Shown here one piece after another: positions 11,333 through 21,526 of a stretch of 64,000 nucleotides of DNA. Source of the DNA: Byssochlamys sp. IMV 00236 (Eukaryota; Ascomycota; Eurotiomycetes; Eurotiales; Thermoascaceae); NCBI GenBank assembly GCA_001931875.2, contig MSJH02000773.1:28743-92742 (forward strand). Reading direction: 5' to 3'. A model generated the notes under the pieces. It worked only from the letters and a program-made list of their open reading frames with translations, was not told the origin of the DNA and ran no database searches. The position numbers and the translations under genes were made by a program. How positions within the stretch are numbered: position 1 is the first letter of the stretch; each line of letters begins with the position of its first letter.

Positions 11333-12065
11333 TTCTTTGAGGCAATCTCAAAATTCGAGATTATGTTGACTTGAGCTTGAAATGGCGGAGTTGTGATCGA
11401 AATGGGTTCGAATGGAGGAATGGACGCTCTATTGTATTTGTACACACGAAGTTAAAAGAAAATCATCTGATACAATATAATTTCCAACGATATAGATCTC
11501 GATTGGAGAACGCGTTAGCAGCCCAAGGTGAGATTCAAAAAAAATCCCCCAGCTAAATTACGTGGCTCGTCAGTATCCCGAAATTAGGCCAGCTAGTTAG
11601 CAGCAGCTAGTGAGCGATGTCTGAAGGACTGTCCAGTCGATGTCACGAGCTGGTCAAGCCGGCGAATTTTATTTCTATAGTTCGCTGACTTGGGGGCCGA
11701 AATTGATGGGCCGGTCTGAGTGTTTGAATTGGCCCCCATTGTCCGTCTTTTCTTATACGCGCGTTAGAGCGGGCCTCACAGTTATGAGCCAAACTACAAA
11801 GGGATGCAGAAATAGCTTAACTTGTGTGAAGAATGCAAATTCAAAAGAGATATATGCACTGGGCACTTCTAATGTTGGATTCTGGTTTAGAAGACCATCA
11901 GATGGCGTCAATGGTTCAGATTCATAAGTAACGTGCGAGATGAGAATGCCGATCTATATATTTTGAGAGGTATCGCTGATCATAACTCCGTGTGATGCAT
12001 TCTATAGAAAACGCCCCAAGTACACTTTTCCTTTGATCGTAAATGCTGCCAGATGCAATGGGCCA
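11333..12065. other. Spacer between the monooxygenase and DPH2
   Basis: It holds the monooxygenase promoter and the DPH2 3' flank. The open frame at 11640-11927 shows no motif. Nothing else is supported. Confidence 0.45.
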
Positions 12066-13781
12066 TTAATGCTTCTCTGCCGAATCTCCCACCGTGTATC
12101 CTCTCGCAATGCCCTTGCGGCCTTCCACCACGAGAGTGCTGTCTCGCTCTTCATCCTCGTCATAGCGAATGTCAAAGTCGCTTCCCAGACCCTTCCATGT
12201 GCGCTGCGAGCGTAGGAATTCTGCACCCGGAGACAAAGCCCCTCCAATCATGGCAACATCACCCTTCGCTCGTCGCGCCAGAGCTCGAGCTGCTGCAGGA
12301 CTCCTGGCAGTACCGTCCGATGCAAAAGCAGCGGAGTCTTGCATCGGCCGCGAATACGAAACGTATCTACCGGTGCGGAGGTCGAATTCAGGCGGTGCTG
12401 ATTCAGGCTCAGACATATCGTCCTCGTTGACCTCATCACCGGTGGTCTCGTCGTTGCCAACAGTTTCAGAGCCGTTCTGTTGATCTGCAGCCATGCCCTT
12501 CCGAGCTTCAGCATCATCCAGAATAGTTTGGTAGTCACTCCGCCATGCGCCAGTCCAGACACGGTCCATATCGCCCTTGAGCGCCAATTCCAGCTCATAC
12601 GGCGTGATGACTGGCTTCCAGAAGTCCTTGCTGTCCACGAGCGAGCTCTCCCAGCAGCCGATCACGACCCATCCTCCAATCTCGCTAAAGTTGGCTACTT
12701 TAGCCGCGTTCAGCTTGCCAACGACGAACATGTAGCTCTTCTTGCCAGCGGCAGCGATCTTTGATTTCACATGGTCCACGATATGAAGGTAGTTCTTCAC
12801 ACTGAGGGTATTAATGAGGATACCCCAGACAGGAACGGTGGTCAAGGAGGTCAGGATGGCATAGCGGCGCCGCAGGGCAGCTGCCGTAGAAGCAGGCAAA
12901 GACTTTACTTCTTCGTCTGGCTTGTCCGTCGGATAGATATGAATTGCTGCGACGCGGGAAGACAGCGTCAAAAGGAGCGCGGTGGGTGGATCCGAGATGT
13001 GGAAGAGCTGCCACTCTTGCAACGAATCCGCATTCTCTGCCACAGACTCCGGCACGGTCCTATTCGGTATAGCAGACGAGGGCTCATGCAGAACCTCCGT
13101 CGCAAACAAATTGCTGTATCCCTCCTCCACTAGCCTGGTATACACTGACGGCACATGATCAGAGTAGGTCACATCCGCAGCAATGATCACCTTGGTATCT
13201 TTCTCCGGATACGTTTCCTTGAATGCCTGTACCAAATTATCCAGCGATAGCGACTTATGCGTAAACACATATATGACCGGTAGTCGCGCCGTTGGGGACA
13301 GACAGGACCGCCCGTAATGCACAACCACGTCGGCGTTGACATGTTCCGCAGCCACCTCGTCCACGCAGCATGTACCGTAGGATGTGTCGGCCAGAATATA
13401 CATTTTTGGAGACTCTTCCTCCGCATCATCGATTGTAACCTGCGATATATCCTTCTCAAGACTCTGCATCGTCGATACACCGTTCGTCGTCCCGGTCGCA
13501 TGGCCATTTGCGCTCGCTACATCCTTTCTCTGCAATCCACGACTCAGCAATTGAAATACCCGCGGCGCATCCGGGAGCATATCATCCGGAAACTGCAGAG
13601 CAATGCGCTTCCATCGTCCTTGGCGGATCTCTTTCAGAGTACGTTCGATATCGTAGGTGATGGCGAGCTCTTCATCCGATAGCGTCTTGCCCGTATCCGG
13701 CGCCACTGCGGGCGTGGTGGCTTCGAGGATATGCGTGTCTGGGGTCGACAGGATGGGCGCTGCCTTCATTTCCTCGGCCAT
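12066..13781 (-). CDS. dph2: Diphthamide biosynthesis protein Dph2
   Basis: Dph2 pairs with Dph1 in the radical-SAM Fe-S complex that transfers the 3-amino-3-carboxypropyl group of S-adenosylmethionine to the target histidine of elongation factor 2, the first step of diphthamide synthesis. The protein is 571 residues from one exon. I chose Met at 13781 (MAEEMKAAPILSTPDTHILE) because that N-terminus is typical of the family; an in-frame ATG 35 codons upstream (13886) would add an Asn/Pro-rich leader. The QFPDD segment, a cysteine pair (about 138-139), Cys at about 160 in YGRSCLSPT and GCWESS (Cys about 376) mark the three repeats. A Glu/Asp-rich linker and an S/T-rich tail follow. Confidence 0.95.
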   Translation of the reverse strand: MAEEMKAAPILSTPDTHILEATTPAVAPDTGKTLSDEELAITYDIERTLKEIRQGRWKRIALQFPDDMLPDAPRVFQLLSRGLQRKDVASANGHATGTTNGVSTMQSLEKDISQVTIDDAEEESPKMYILADTSYGTCCVDEVAAEHVNADVVVHYGRSCLSPTARLPVIYVFTHKSLSLDNLVQAFKETYPEKDTKVIIAADVTYSDHVPSVYTRLVEEGYSNLFATEVLHEPSSAIPNRTVPESVAENADSLQEWQLFHISDPPTALLLTLSSRVAAIHIYPTDKPDEEVKSLPASTAAALRRRYAILTSLTTVPVWGILINTLSVKNYLHIVDHVKSKIAAAGKKSYMFVVGKLNAAKVANFSEIGGWVVIGCWESSLVDSKDFWKPVITPYELELALKGDMDRVWTGAWRSDYQTILDDAEARKGMAADQQNGSETVGNDETTGDEVNEDDMSEPESAPPEFDLRTGRYVSYSRPMQDSAAFASDGTARSPAAARALARRAKGDVAMIGGALSPGAEFLRSQRTWKGLGSDFDIRYDEDEERDSTLVVEGRKGIARGYTVGDSAEKH

Positions 13782-14278
13782 CTTGAGCGTAGGTCGTGCC
13801 CCTGGTGGGCGTTGATTGTTATTGTTATTTCGCTGTTGGTGATGGCTGAAGTAGCGGGGTAACTTTTCTGGAAATTTTCCAGGCACTGCCTTTTTTTTTG
13901 GCTTCGGATCGTCCGTGTTCGGGTTACCCCGCGGTCGACAGCAGCCAATCGGCGGGGCTGTGAATTAATTATTCTGCCATGCATGCTTACTGGTGATGGA
14001 CATATTTATTATAGTATGGTTTTGGTTTAAATAGCTATAATCCTTTCAATCTAACTATAGTCATAATTCTCGATGGAATATGTTCCTAGTCAAGGAACAT
14101 GCTGGAAAGTTTTGCCGTATCGTAGACAATTATACCAGCTTTGAGTACGCCGTCAAGCCAGGTGTATGCAGTTGAGGATAAAGAATGTCATCCTACATTC
14201 TCAGCCATCACATGTACAGTGAGAGGTTTAATTTTAATTATCTTATGGTTCCTCCTATATATACATCTGCAAATTACA
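13782..14278. other. DPH2 promoter and maleylacetate-reductase 3' flank
   Basis: Both flanking genes are on the minus strand, so this interval is the DPH2 upstream region and the neighbour's 3' flank. It contains an 8-bp perfect hairpin at 14080-14100 and otherwise AT-rich sequence. Confidence 0.45.
14080..14100. other. 8-bp perfect inverted repeat with 5-nt loop
   Basis: ATGTTCCT (14080-14087) and AGGAACAT (14093-14100) are exact reverse complements around AGTCA. The repeat sits about 180 nt beyond the stop of the iron-dependent reductase and about 300 nt upstream of DPH2, so it may be a 3' RNA hairpin or a binding site. Confidence 0.4.
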
Positions 14279-15670
14279 TCACAGATCCGCACGAGCAGGC
14301 TCACCAGCCCACACACGACGGATCAATTCGCGGATGGGAGCTCTCTCGATCTCTCTGGGGTTCCAGTAAGGGTTGCTGACGGCAATATCTGCTGCCTTGT
14401 CGATGTCCTCCTCCTTCATTCCATAGTCCTTCAGACCCCTCTTGACCTTCAGCTTCTCTAGCAGCACGTTCAGGCCGTGGATAGCATCTCCATTGCTCTC
14501 GGGAAGCGCCTCTGCGAGCTTCTTCATGGCCTCGGGGATCTTAGGAGCGTTGTAGGAGATGGCGTGTGGCAGGACTGCAGTGTGCGTCTCGGCGTGTGGG
14601 AGATTGAAGCTTCCACCCAGGGTGTGGCAGAGCTTGTGGTGGATAGACATGCCCACGCTGCCCAGACATGTTCCGCAGAGCCAGGCACCGTACAGAGCCG
14701 AGGAACGCGCCTCAGCAGAAGATGGATCCTGCACGATCTGGGGAAGAGAGGAGGCGAGAGCTCTGGTACCCTCGATGGCCATGAGGTTAATGATAGGGTT
14801 GGTGTTGCGAGCGTAGAGCGCCTCGACTATTGCAGACTGTCAACTACTCTTCTCTCTCATCAATCCATCTGCAAGACATTACGTCCTGTACTTACCTGCG
14901 TGCGCAATGGCGTTGACACCGCTAGTGGCACTCATCGATGCTGGCAGCGTCATGGTCAAGTCGACATCGTAGATGACAGTACCGGGCAAAATCTTGGGGT
15001 CACTGCGCGTCTTCTTGATGCCGTCGGCCGTCTCACCCAGAATGGGCGTCATTTCACTGCCCGCATACGTCGTCGGGATGCATATATGCGGCAGACCGGT
15101 ACGGACACTGATAGCCTTTCCCAACCCGATCGTGCTACCACCGCCAATCGAGATGACAGAGTCAGCTCCCTGTGCCTTGGCGTACTCGAGCGCCTTGTCT
15201 GTGATATGGGTGGGAGTGTGCATAGTGGCCTCGGTGAAGACACCTGCAACTTTCCCTTTGAGGATCTCCTTGAGTTGCTCTGCTTGGTCGACCTGCTGAG
15301 GCGTCGAGAGCAGCAGCGGCGCAGTGAGGTTCAGTCGAGCGATCTCATCAGGAAGCTTCTGCAGCGTGCCCTGGCCGAAGACAACGCGGCCTGGGTTGGG
15401 GTTATATTCGAAGGATCCCACCATCTTGAACGGGTGTGGTCGTGTAGTCGCAGAGGAAAAGAATCGGTATCGAGAAGCTGCAGTTCTCTTAGACCCAGAT
15501 CTATTAGCAGCAATCGCAGAAGCAAAACTGGAACGAGAGAACGACAATGTCAAGCAGTTCGTATGCGGAGATAAATATCCACTCGTGGTATTATTCTTAG
15601 CTCCAGTCCGAGTGATCCAGTACCCAGCAGCAGGAGCAGTTCCCCTCAGACACAGAGTCAGCACCCTCAT
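14279..15670 (-). CDS. Iron-containing alcohol dehydrogenase family, maleylacetate-reductase-like
   Basis: Likely reduces maleylacetate to 3-oxoadipate with NAD(P)H in aromatic catabolism. The exons are 14896-15670 and 14279-14826, with an in-phase 69-nt intron. From the inner Met at 15424 the product is 358 residues, the usual family length; from the outer Met at 15670 it is 440. The extra 82 residues contain no Asp or Glu, are rich in Arg and Ser, and end in RYRFFSSA, which resembles a mitochondrial cleavage site. Visible motifs are FGQGTLQKLP, the nucleotide-binding SIGGGSTIGLGKAI, TTYAGSEMTP, and metal-binding histidines in AHAVEAL, HHKLCHTLGG and HAETHT. Family membership is clear; the substrate is inferred from similarity. 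Which start is used is open. Confidence 0.88.
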
Positions 15671-16515
15671 TCTTCTTAAGTTATTAGCGAAGGCGCCTGT
15701 AGAACCGTTCTCTTTCTCCCCTCCATAGACCCCACCACTCCTTTTTTTCTTCTTATTTAAAACGTCATTGGGACAATAATATTAAACTTGTGGTCGAGCA
15801 CGGCGAGGGCAAAACACTTTGCCGTCGATCGTCCCTCTTGCGGGGCAGTTTAAGCACCCCGCGACAGTTCCCACACGCAGTATAAAATATTCGGGAAGTG
15901 TACGATTTTGTCAGATTTCTATACGTTCTTCTACGATAATTGTGTCATTATGTTTGATATAAAGCCCTTAAGATACCGTGTCTCTTCAATCATTTATAAA
16001 CTCCACGAGAAGAAGCATCATGAAACAATACTGCTCGTGTATATCTGCGCGTTGACCGGCAAAGACGAGAACTGCATTACCGGAATGCCCCACCATGATC
16101 GACTTACAAGATCTGACTAAGTATTACGGATCTGTCATGCTAAGCTCCAGTAGTGGAAGCTTAGAATATAGATATTCGTCTATGCAAATGCAAAATAACT
16201 GTCCTGGCTCCAGTAGATGCCTCTTTGAAGTCTTCACGATGGAGGAATACTTCGCTGCCCTGAAGGATACAATTATTATCCCTTGGACAATGGCGTAGTC
16301 TCCGCTAAGAGGCATTTCATTAATCTATGCGGCGAGAATATCGATACAGTTGCCATGGAGCTGAACTACAGCAAAATGGTAGCATATGTAGAGTTTTGGT
16401 GGGACGCTGTCCATTTCCCTCTCAAAGATATCTATCTGAAGACCAGAATAAAATCAACACCGATGCTATGCTAGTCAAAGGCCACTTTTTTGTCCCCGTC
16501 GGAAAATGAGCGCAA
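15671..16515. other. Spacer between the reductase and jip5
   Basis: Several open frames of 60-84 codons occur, none with a motif. The interval should hold the reductase promoter (reading left) and the jip5 3' flank. Confidence 0.45.
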
Positions 16516-17928
16516 CTAGTCCAGGTCCTTGAAGGCCATAACATGGTGACCTCCAGAACGGTCTTTGCCCTTGCCCCTCTTCCGCTTCTTGCGTCTTCTC
16601 CCGCCCTCCTGTTCCTCGTCACTGTCTTCCATGAACATCCTAGCCTTGGCACCGTCGCTGTCCTCATCGCTGTCACTGTCCATCATCTGCTTCGCCAGGG
16701 CGCTTTCCTCACTGATCTCCGCTTCGTGCCAGACCTTGACGACCTGGCCACCGCCACTGACCATGCGGCCCTCAACATCGAAGCCCAGACCGACAACGCC
16801 CTCAACTTCGTCGTGCATCACCTTCGAGACGACCTTGTTCGCACCGATTGTGACGAACTCCACACGTCCGTCACCCAGGCCAACGGCAATCATCTTTCCC
16901 TTGCCCAGCTCTTCTGGAACCAGAGTGAGAGTCTCGAGGGACTCTCCACCTGCAGTGCCGCGGTCAACGATGATTCTCTCATCTTGATCGTCCCACGCGC
17001 CCTTCTCCCAGAGCGTCAATACACCACTGGCACCGCCCACAATGACCTTCTCTCCACGGCTGGAACCGGTGGAAGCGAGACCACCGATGTAAACGGAGCT
17101 GATCAATTCTTCCTCTTGGTCCTCACTGCGAACCATGACACCACGGCGGAGATCCGTGACGGCAAGAGTCGTACCACCCGTAGTCACCCATTGTTTGCTA
17201 AACCCAGAAGTACTAGTTTCTGACGGAGGCAGTGGAGTGAGAGAGGAGACGTAGTCATCGTGAGGGTGATGTGTCTGCTCCGGCTTTGCAGAGACGGCCG
17301 AGTAGGGAATTCGGAGATCATAGAGGTGAAGAGCGCTGGAATCTGTAGCAAGGATAAGGGTTTGTGGAGAAAGCGCATGGATAACCGTAGGTGCATCCAC
17401 TTGCGATCCAGTTCTATAGAGCAGGTTAGCTGCTGGAAAGAAAAAAAAAATATAGACACATCATGCGTAGCTCTGTGGAGTCCCATTAAAAGGTAACAAA
17501 TCCAGACAGACTCTCTTTCACTGCATTCGAACCTGCTAAAAGCCATTGGCCACCTACCTATCGTTCACAGGGGGGATAATGATCTTATTCTCCACGACTC
17601 CCGTCTCCGTCTTCGCAGCTTTGACAATCCCGTCCGTGCCCGCAGAATATAATGTCTCGCCGTCAATTCCATATGCTAGAGTTCGACAGCTTCCCTTGTG
17701 CCGTCTTGTCCGCCACATCGTGTCTATATGGCCGGTGCCATTGGACGACGTTGCGCTGGGTGCGCCTTCATCGTCACTGTCATCGCCATTGGATTGTTCC
17801 GCAGACGGTAGACGGAAGGTCTGCACATGGCCCGAGGACAGCCCAACGGAGACCACCGACTGAGTTGGATGGATGGCCTGGGCGAACAGGTCGTGGCTGA
17901 GAGGAAGGGTGCAGACCGTGTCGAACAT
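16516..17928 (-). CDS. jip5: WD-repeat ribosome biogenesis protein Jip5
   Basis: Nucleolar WD40 protein involved in 60S subunit maturation. The exons are 17558-17928 and 16516-17413 (422 residues); the 144-nt intron has GTAGGT and TATAG ends and is in phase. I chose [11 protein letters not shown] as the start because it is the family's usual N-terminus; an ATG six codons upstream also exists. WD-like strands recur ([73 protein letters not shown]). The C-terminus has an acidic DSDSDEDSD stretch and a Lys/Arg block typical of nucleolar proteins. Confidence 0.92.
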
Positions 17929-18546
17929 GGCGGACTGGCGGTGCAAAAGGCAAGGCGGACTCGCAACTTCAGAGAGCAGGACGATTTCTTGTGGTTGCCT
18001 GAGGCGGGAAAAAGTTCACGGGGAGACTTGGCGGTGGAGCGGGCCGGGGAATCTTCCGGGGTTATATATACATTAATACGGAGTATATAATAATAAATAT
18101 ATATTTTATATTTATTTATTCAGACATGCAAGCCATCTTTCATTCAGTTATCTGCCTTTTAACTATTGATTGCATAGCTTCATATATCACAGCTTCACGC
18201 TGTTGTGTCCTACAGTCTACTTCCACTCTGGCAGGACATGGAGATATCTCGGAGACGCCCTAGCAGCTCCACCAAAAAGAAGAAGGGCTGGTGGATCCCC
18301 TCGGTCGGAGGCTTTATCGCTAGACTATTTAATCAAAAGCTGAAGCTCTCCCTATCTAACCTCGGCATCATCCGTCACCACCACACGTGGATCGTAGTAA
18401 TCAATTAATTCACTAAGTTAACTAACTGGAGACCAGGTCAAAGCACTGTCCGAGGAAGCTGGGGATCCAGAGAGAGTGCAAAACTTCTTTTGCCCTGTTT
18501 ATCATTACTGTCCTCTCCTACAGTCAACGTTCGTATTGACGGAACA
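17929..18546. other. Divergent promoter region, jip5 and alpha/beta hydrolase
   Basis: The two genes point away from each other across this interval. It carries an AT-rich core near 18060-18125 with TACGGAGTA at 18077-18085. The open frames at 17827-18090 and 18205-18408 show no motif. Confidence 0.5.
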
Positions 18547-19854
18547 ATGGCCTGGTTCACTGAAAACACCTCGTCTTTCCTGTCCGATACCCTTGCCAAC
18601 CAGCAGACCCGTCTGCCCTTTTTCGCAGTAACGGGCGCGTCCTTTGCCCTGGGTGTATACTTGCACAGCCTCTTGTCGCGGAAAGACGATACGCCTCGCA
18701 TCCTCGCCTCCCCGCTAAGCACGCTGGTGCCTTCGTTGACAGAGGCCGATAAGGCGAAATTGCCCATCCCTCTCGATGTGCTGCCAGGTGCGCGCGACGT
18801 TCTCACGCCGTATGGTTCGATTCGAGTGTATGAATGGGGCCCGGAAGATGGAGAGAAAGTCGTGTTCGTCCATGGTATCACGACCCCGTGTCTGGCAGTA
18901 GGTGGAATTGCGCATGAACTGGCAGACAAGGGATGTCGAGTGATGCTGTTCGATCTGTATGTGATCCTCTAATTCCCAACATCGTCTACCCATATCATCG
19001 TCAATTTCCTGCGGAAAGCACCTGCTAACAAGTCCAGTTTCGGTCGCGGCTATTCCGACTCCCCTGGAGACATTCCGCAAGACACGCGCCTCTTCAGCAC
19101 ACAGATCATGCTGGCGCTTTCTTCTTCTCCCATCTCGTGGACTGGAAATGGCTCCAAGTTCCACTTGGTCGGATACTCCCTGGGTGGTGGAATCGCAGCC
19201 GCCTTCGCATCCTACTTCCCCCAGCTCCTGGCGTCTGTGATTCTTCTGGCGCCCGCAGGCTTGCTCCGCGACACTCATATAAGCTTGCAGTCGCGTCTGC
19301 TCTACGAGACCAGCGTTATTCCCGAGAACATCCTCGCGTACCTAGTTGGCCGACGCCTCAAGTCGGGTCCTCTGATCAAGCCCAAGCCAAGGAGCCAAAT
19401 CAAGTCTTCTGGGGGAGAGGAGGCTAAGGACAGCAAATTGAGTGCTGAAGACGCCCTTACGGAAGAGCTGCAACTCGATGCGCCGCAGCGCCTGTCGAGA
19501 GCCTATCCGAACATCACCGTCCCCGCCGCGGTCAACTGGCAGGTGCACACTCATCAGGGTTTCGTCCAGTCGTTCATGTCCAGCATGCGTCACGGACCGA
19601 TTCTCAAATCGAGACAGTTGAAGACATGGCAGCGGCTGGGTAAAGCCCTTTCCGATCATTCCGGATTGAAAATCCTTATCCTCTGCGGCGACCATGATAA
19701 CATCATCATCAGGGACGAGCTCGTGGAGGACGCGACAGCAGTCCTGGGCAAGGAGAGTGTAGAGTTCGGTTTCTTCGATGCGGGGCATGAGTTCCCCAGC
19801 ACGAAACCGGAGGAGGTGGCTGAAAGGATCCTGTCGTTCTGGGGCAAGGTCTGA
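18547..19854 (+). CDS. Alpha/beta hydrolase with N-terminal membrane anchor
   Basis: The exons are 18547-18956 and 19038-19854 (408 residues), with an in-phase 81-nt intron. A hydrophobic stretch near residues 23-42 may be a membrane anchor or signal. The fold's marks are the oxyanion HGITTP (about 117-122), FGRGYSDSP, the nucleophile elbow GYSLGGG (Ser of the triad), CGDHDN for the acidic residue and DAGHEF for the histidine. A Lys/Glu-rich insertion of about 60 residues forms the cap region. It may be a lipase, esterase or epoxide hydrolase-like enzyme; the substrate cannot be told from sequence. ATG at 18490 would add 19 residues in frame. Confidence 0.9.
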
Positions 19855-21191
19855 GTTCCAGCCTAGGACTGCATCCTTGGTTACGATTTCCTTCATTCAT
19901 CCCCCGTCTTGACTCTTCCACGGTTCCATTTCATCTTAGCGCTATGCATTACGGTTCATCATTAACATGCTTGTGTTCTTTCCCATGTACATACACATAC
20001 ACATATAGACCTCTAGAGCATCAACTTCTGCACATGGATATGTACTGTACATACATAAATATACATAAATATACATACCAGAAACTAGATACCACATATT
20101 AGATCTCCATATAGACATACACAAATTCATTTACCTATTCACGAACTACACATACATAAATCACAGCAGCCAAACCAGTTAACCAAGAAGATCCAAGTTA
20201 CCTAAGTACTGCAACCTCAGGCACGAACCTTGTACAGTACATACAAACCACCATCCACATCACCACGTGTTCACGTAGCATGTACATACAATGTACATGT
20301 AGAGTACAATACATGCATATATGCAAGTCAACTTCAAGCCGCTGTACATATTACTTGCAGTACATATTCCCCCGAAAAAAAAAACTTAATCTGGCATTCC
20401 CGTCTTCACCGCCGCATAACAACAACTTTCATACCCAACCTCAGCTCCGAGGAGTTCCCCAAATCTCAGTTCCCTCGCGAAACCCTGCATTTGGGATCGT
20501 ATCGTATACTGGTCGATCTGGTTAACAACGCAGCACTTGGTTCGATTTGAAACTTTGCGGGTGGTTCGCAGATAGATGAACCACGTTGATGCTGGGGGGG
20601 TTTGGTTTGTTTTCTCCGGTTTCTCCGGTTTCTCCTACAGGGTGGGCAGTGTGGTTGTGGGCTATAGGCGTTTTCTATGGGTATATAGAATTGAGAACAG
20701 CGGTGAAGGAATTTTGAGGGAAACAGGGGGGGGTTGCTACGTCACGAGGAGGCTCACAAGAGCCGCTTGTTTTTTCAGACGAAATGCTTGCTGATATGTC
20801 CCAAGGGGAGACGGAACTGTTTGATCGGCATTTGTAATATGTGTAATTGTTCAATGTAGTTCTTTCTTGATGCCCAATATCTCTTAGGAAAACATGATCG
20901 ACTCCGATGTTCATCCCACACCGGAGTTGCTGATCAACCAAAATGAGACCCTAACACCGCGCTTCCAAACCATGTGCCCTGTCGAGATGATATCTAACCG
21001 TCATGATGATGAACCAAAAGGTATATGAGAAAAGGAAAAAAGAAAAATGAATAATGATACAAGGTGTCAGGGAAGAAAAGAAAAGGTCGAAATGTGGAAT
21101 CGGAACTTGAGCCCCTCCCCCGCACTAGATAGACCGCCCCCCTGCTTTGACGGCCCCCAGAACGAGTCTTTGGTAACTCGAGCACGACAGC
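19855..21191. other. Spacer with TGTACATA-rich simple repeats
   Basis: No gene is supported. From about 19985 to 20140 and again from 20230 to 20365 the sequence is built from short ACAT/TGTACAT units, including two adjacent copies of a CATAAATATA word near 20055. The rest is ordinary intergenic sequence. Confidence 0.5.
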
Positions 21192-21526
21192 TCACCGCCG
21201 GCTTGGGAATAGGCTGTTCACGTTGTTCATTTGCCTCTGCAGCTCTGCGCTGTGCTGGGCGCGGTTTGACATTGCGGCTTTGGCATAGTATGGGCCGTTG
21301 CCGGTGTTAACATATTCATCTTTTGTCACTGGCGGGACATGACGGAGGGCATCTGCGGTGAGGCGTCCTTGGCCATGGTTGTTTCCATGAGCCGCTGCAT
21401 TGTTTGTTCTACCAGGATGGAAAGCGGCCGTCAGTTGCAGGCAAAGGAAAGCAGGCACAGTGACAATCCTGGGACGAAAACCAGAGAGCCATACCCAGAA
21501 AAAGCTTGGCCGGGATTTGAAGACAT
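21192..21526 (-). CDS. Small protein of unknown function (82 residues)
   Basis: The exons are 21495-21526 and 21192-21408. The intron (GTATGG donor, GGTAG acceptor, CTGAC branch-like site) joins in phase, giving MSSNPGQAFSG followed by TNNAAAHGNNHGQ. The product is hydrophilic, rich in Asn, Ala and His/Gly near the N-terminus, with a regular amphipathic part (DALRHVPPVTKDEY, AELQRQMNNVNSLFP). It has no cysteine, membrane segment or catalytic motif. The even amino-acid composition and clean splicing make it look like a real gene, but I do not recognise a named family. An alternative extra 3' exon starting near 21138 cannot be excluded. Confidence 0.6.

Noticed and set aside
14477..15574. 365-codon plus-strand open frame
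   Set aside because: It lies antisense to the iron-dependent reductase, whose motifs are unmistakable; this is a shadow frame.
8824..15670. Biosynthetic gene cluster built from the monooxygenase, reductase and LaeA-like methyltransferase
   Set aside because: The genes between are housekeeping (DPH2, jip5), the methyltransferase is 40 kb away, and no synthase, cyclase or transporter gene is present.
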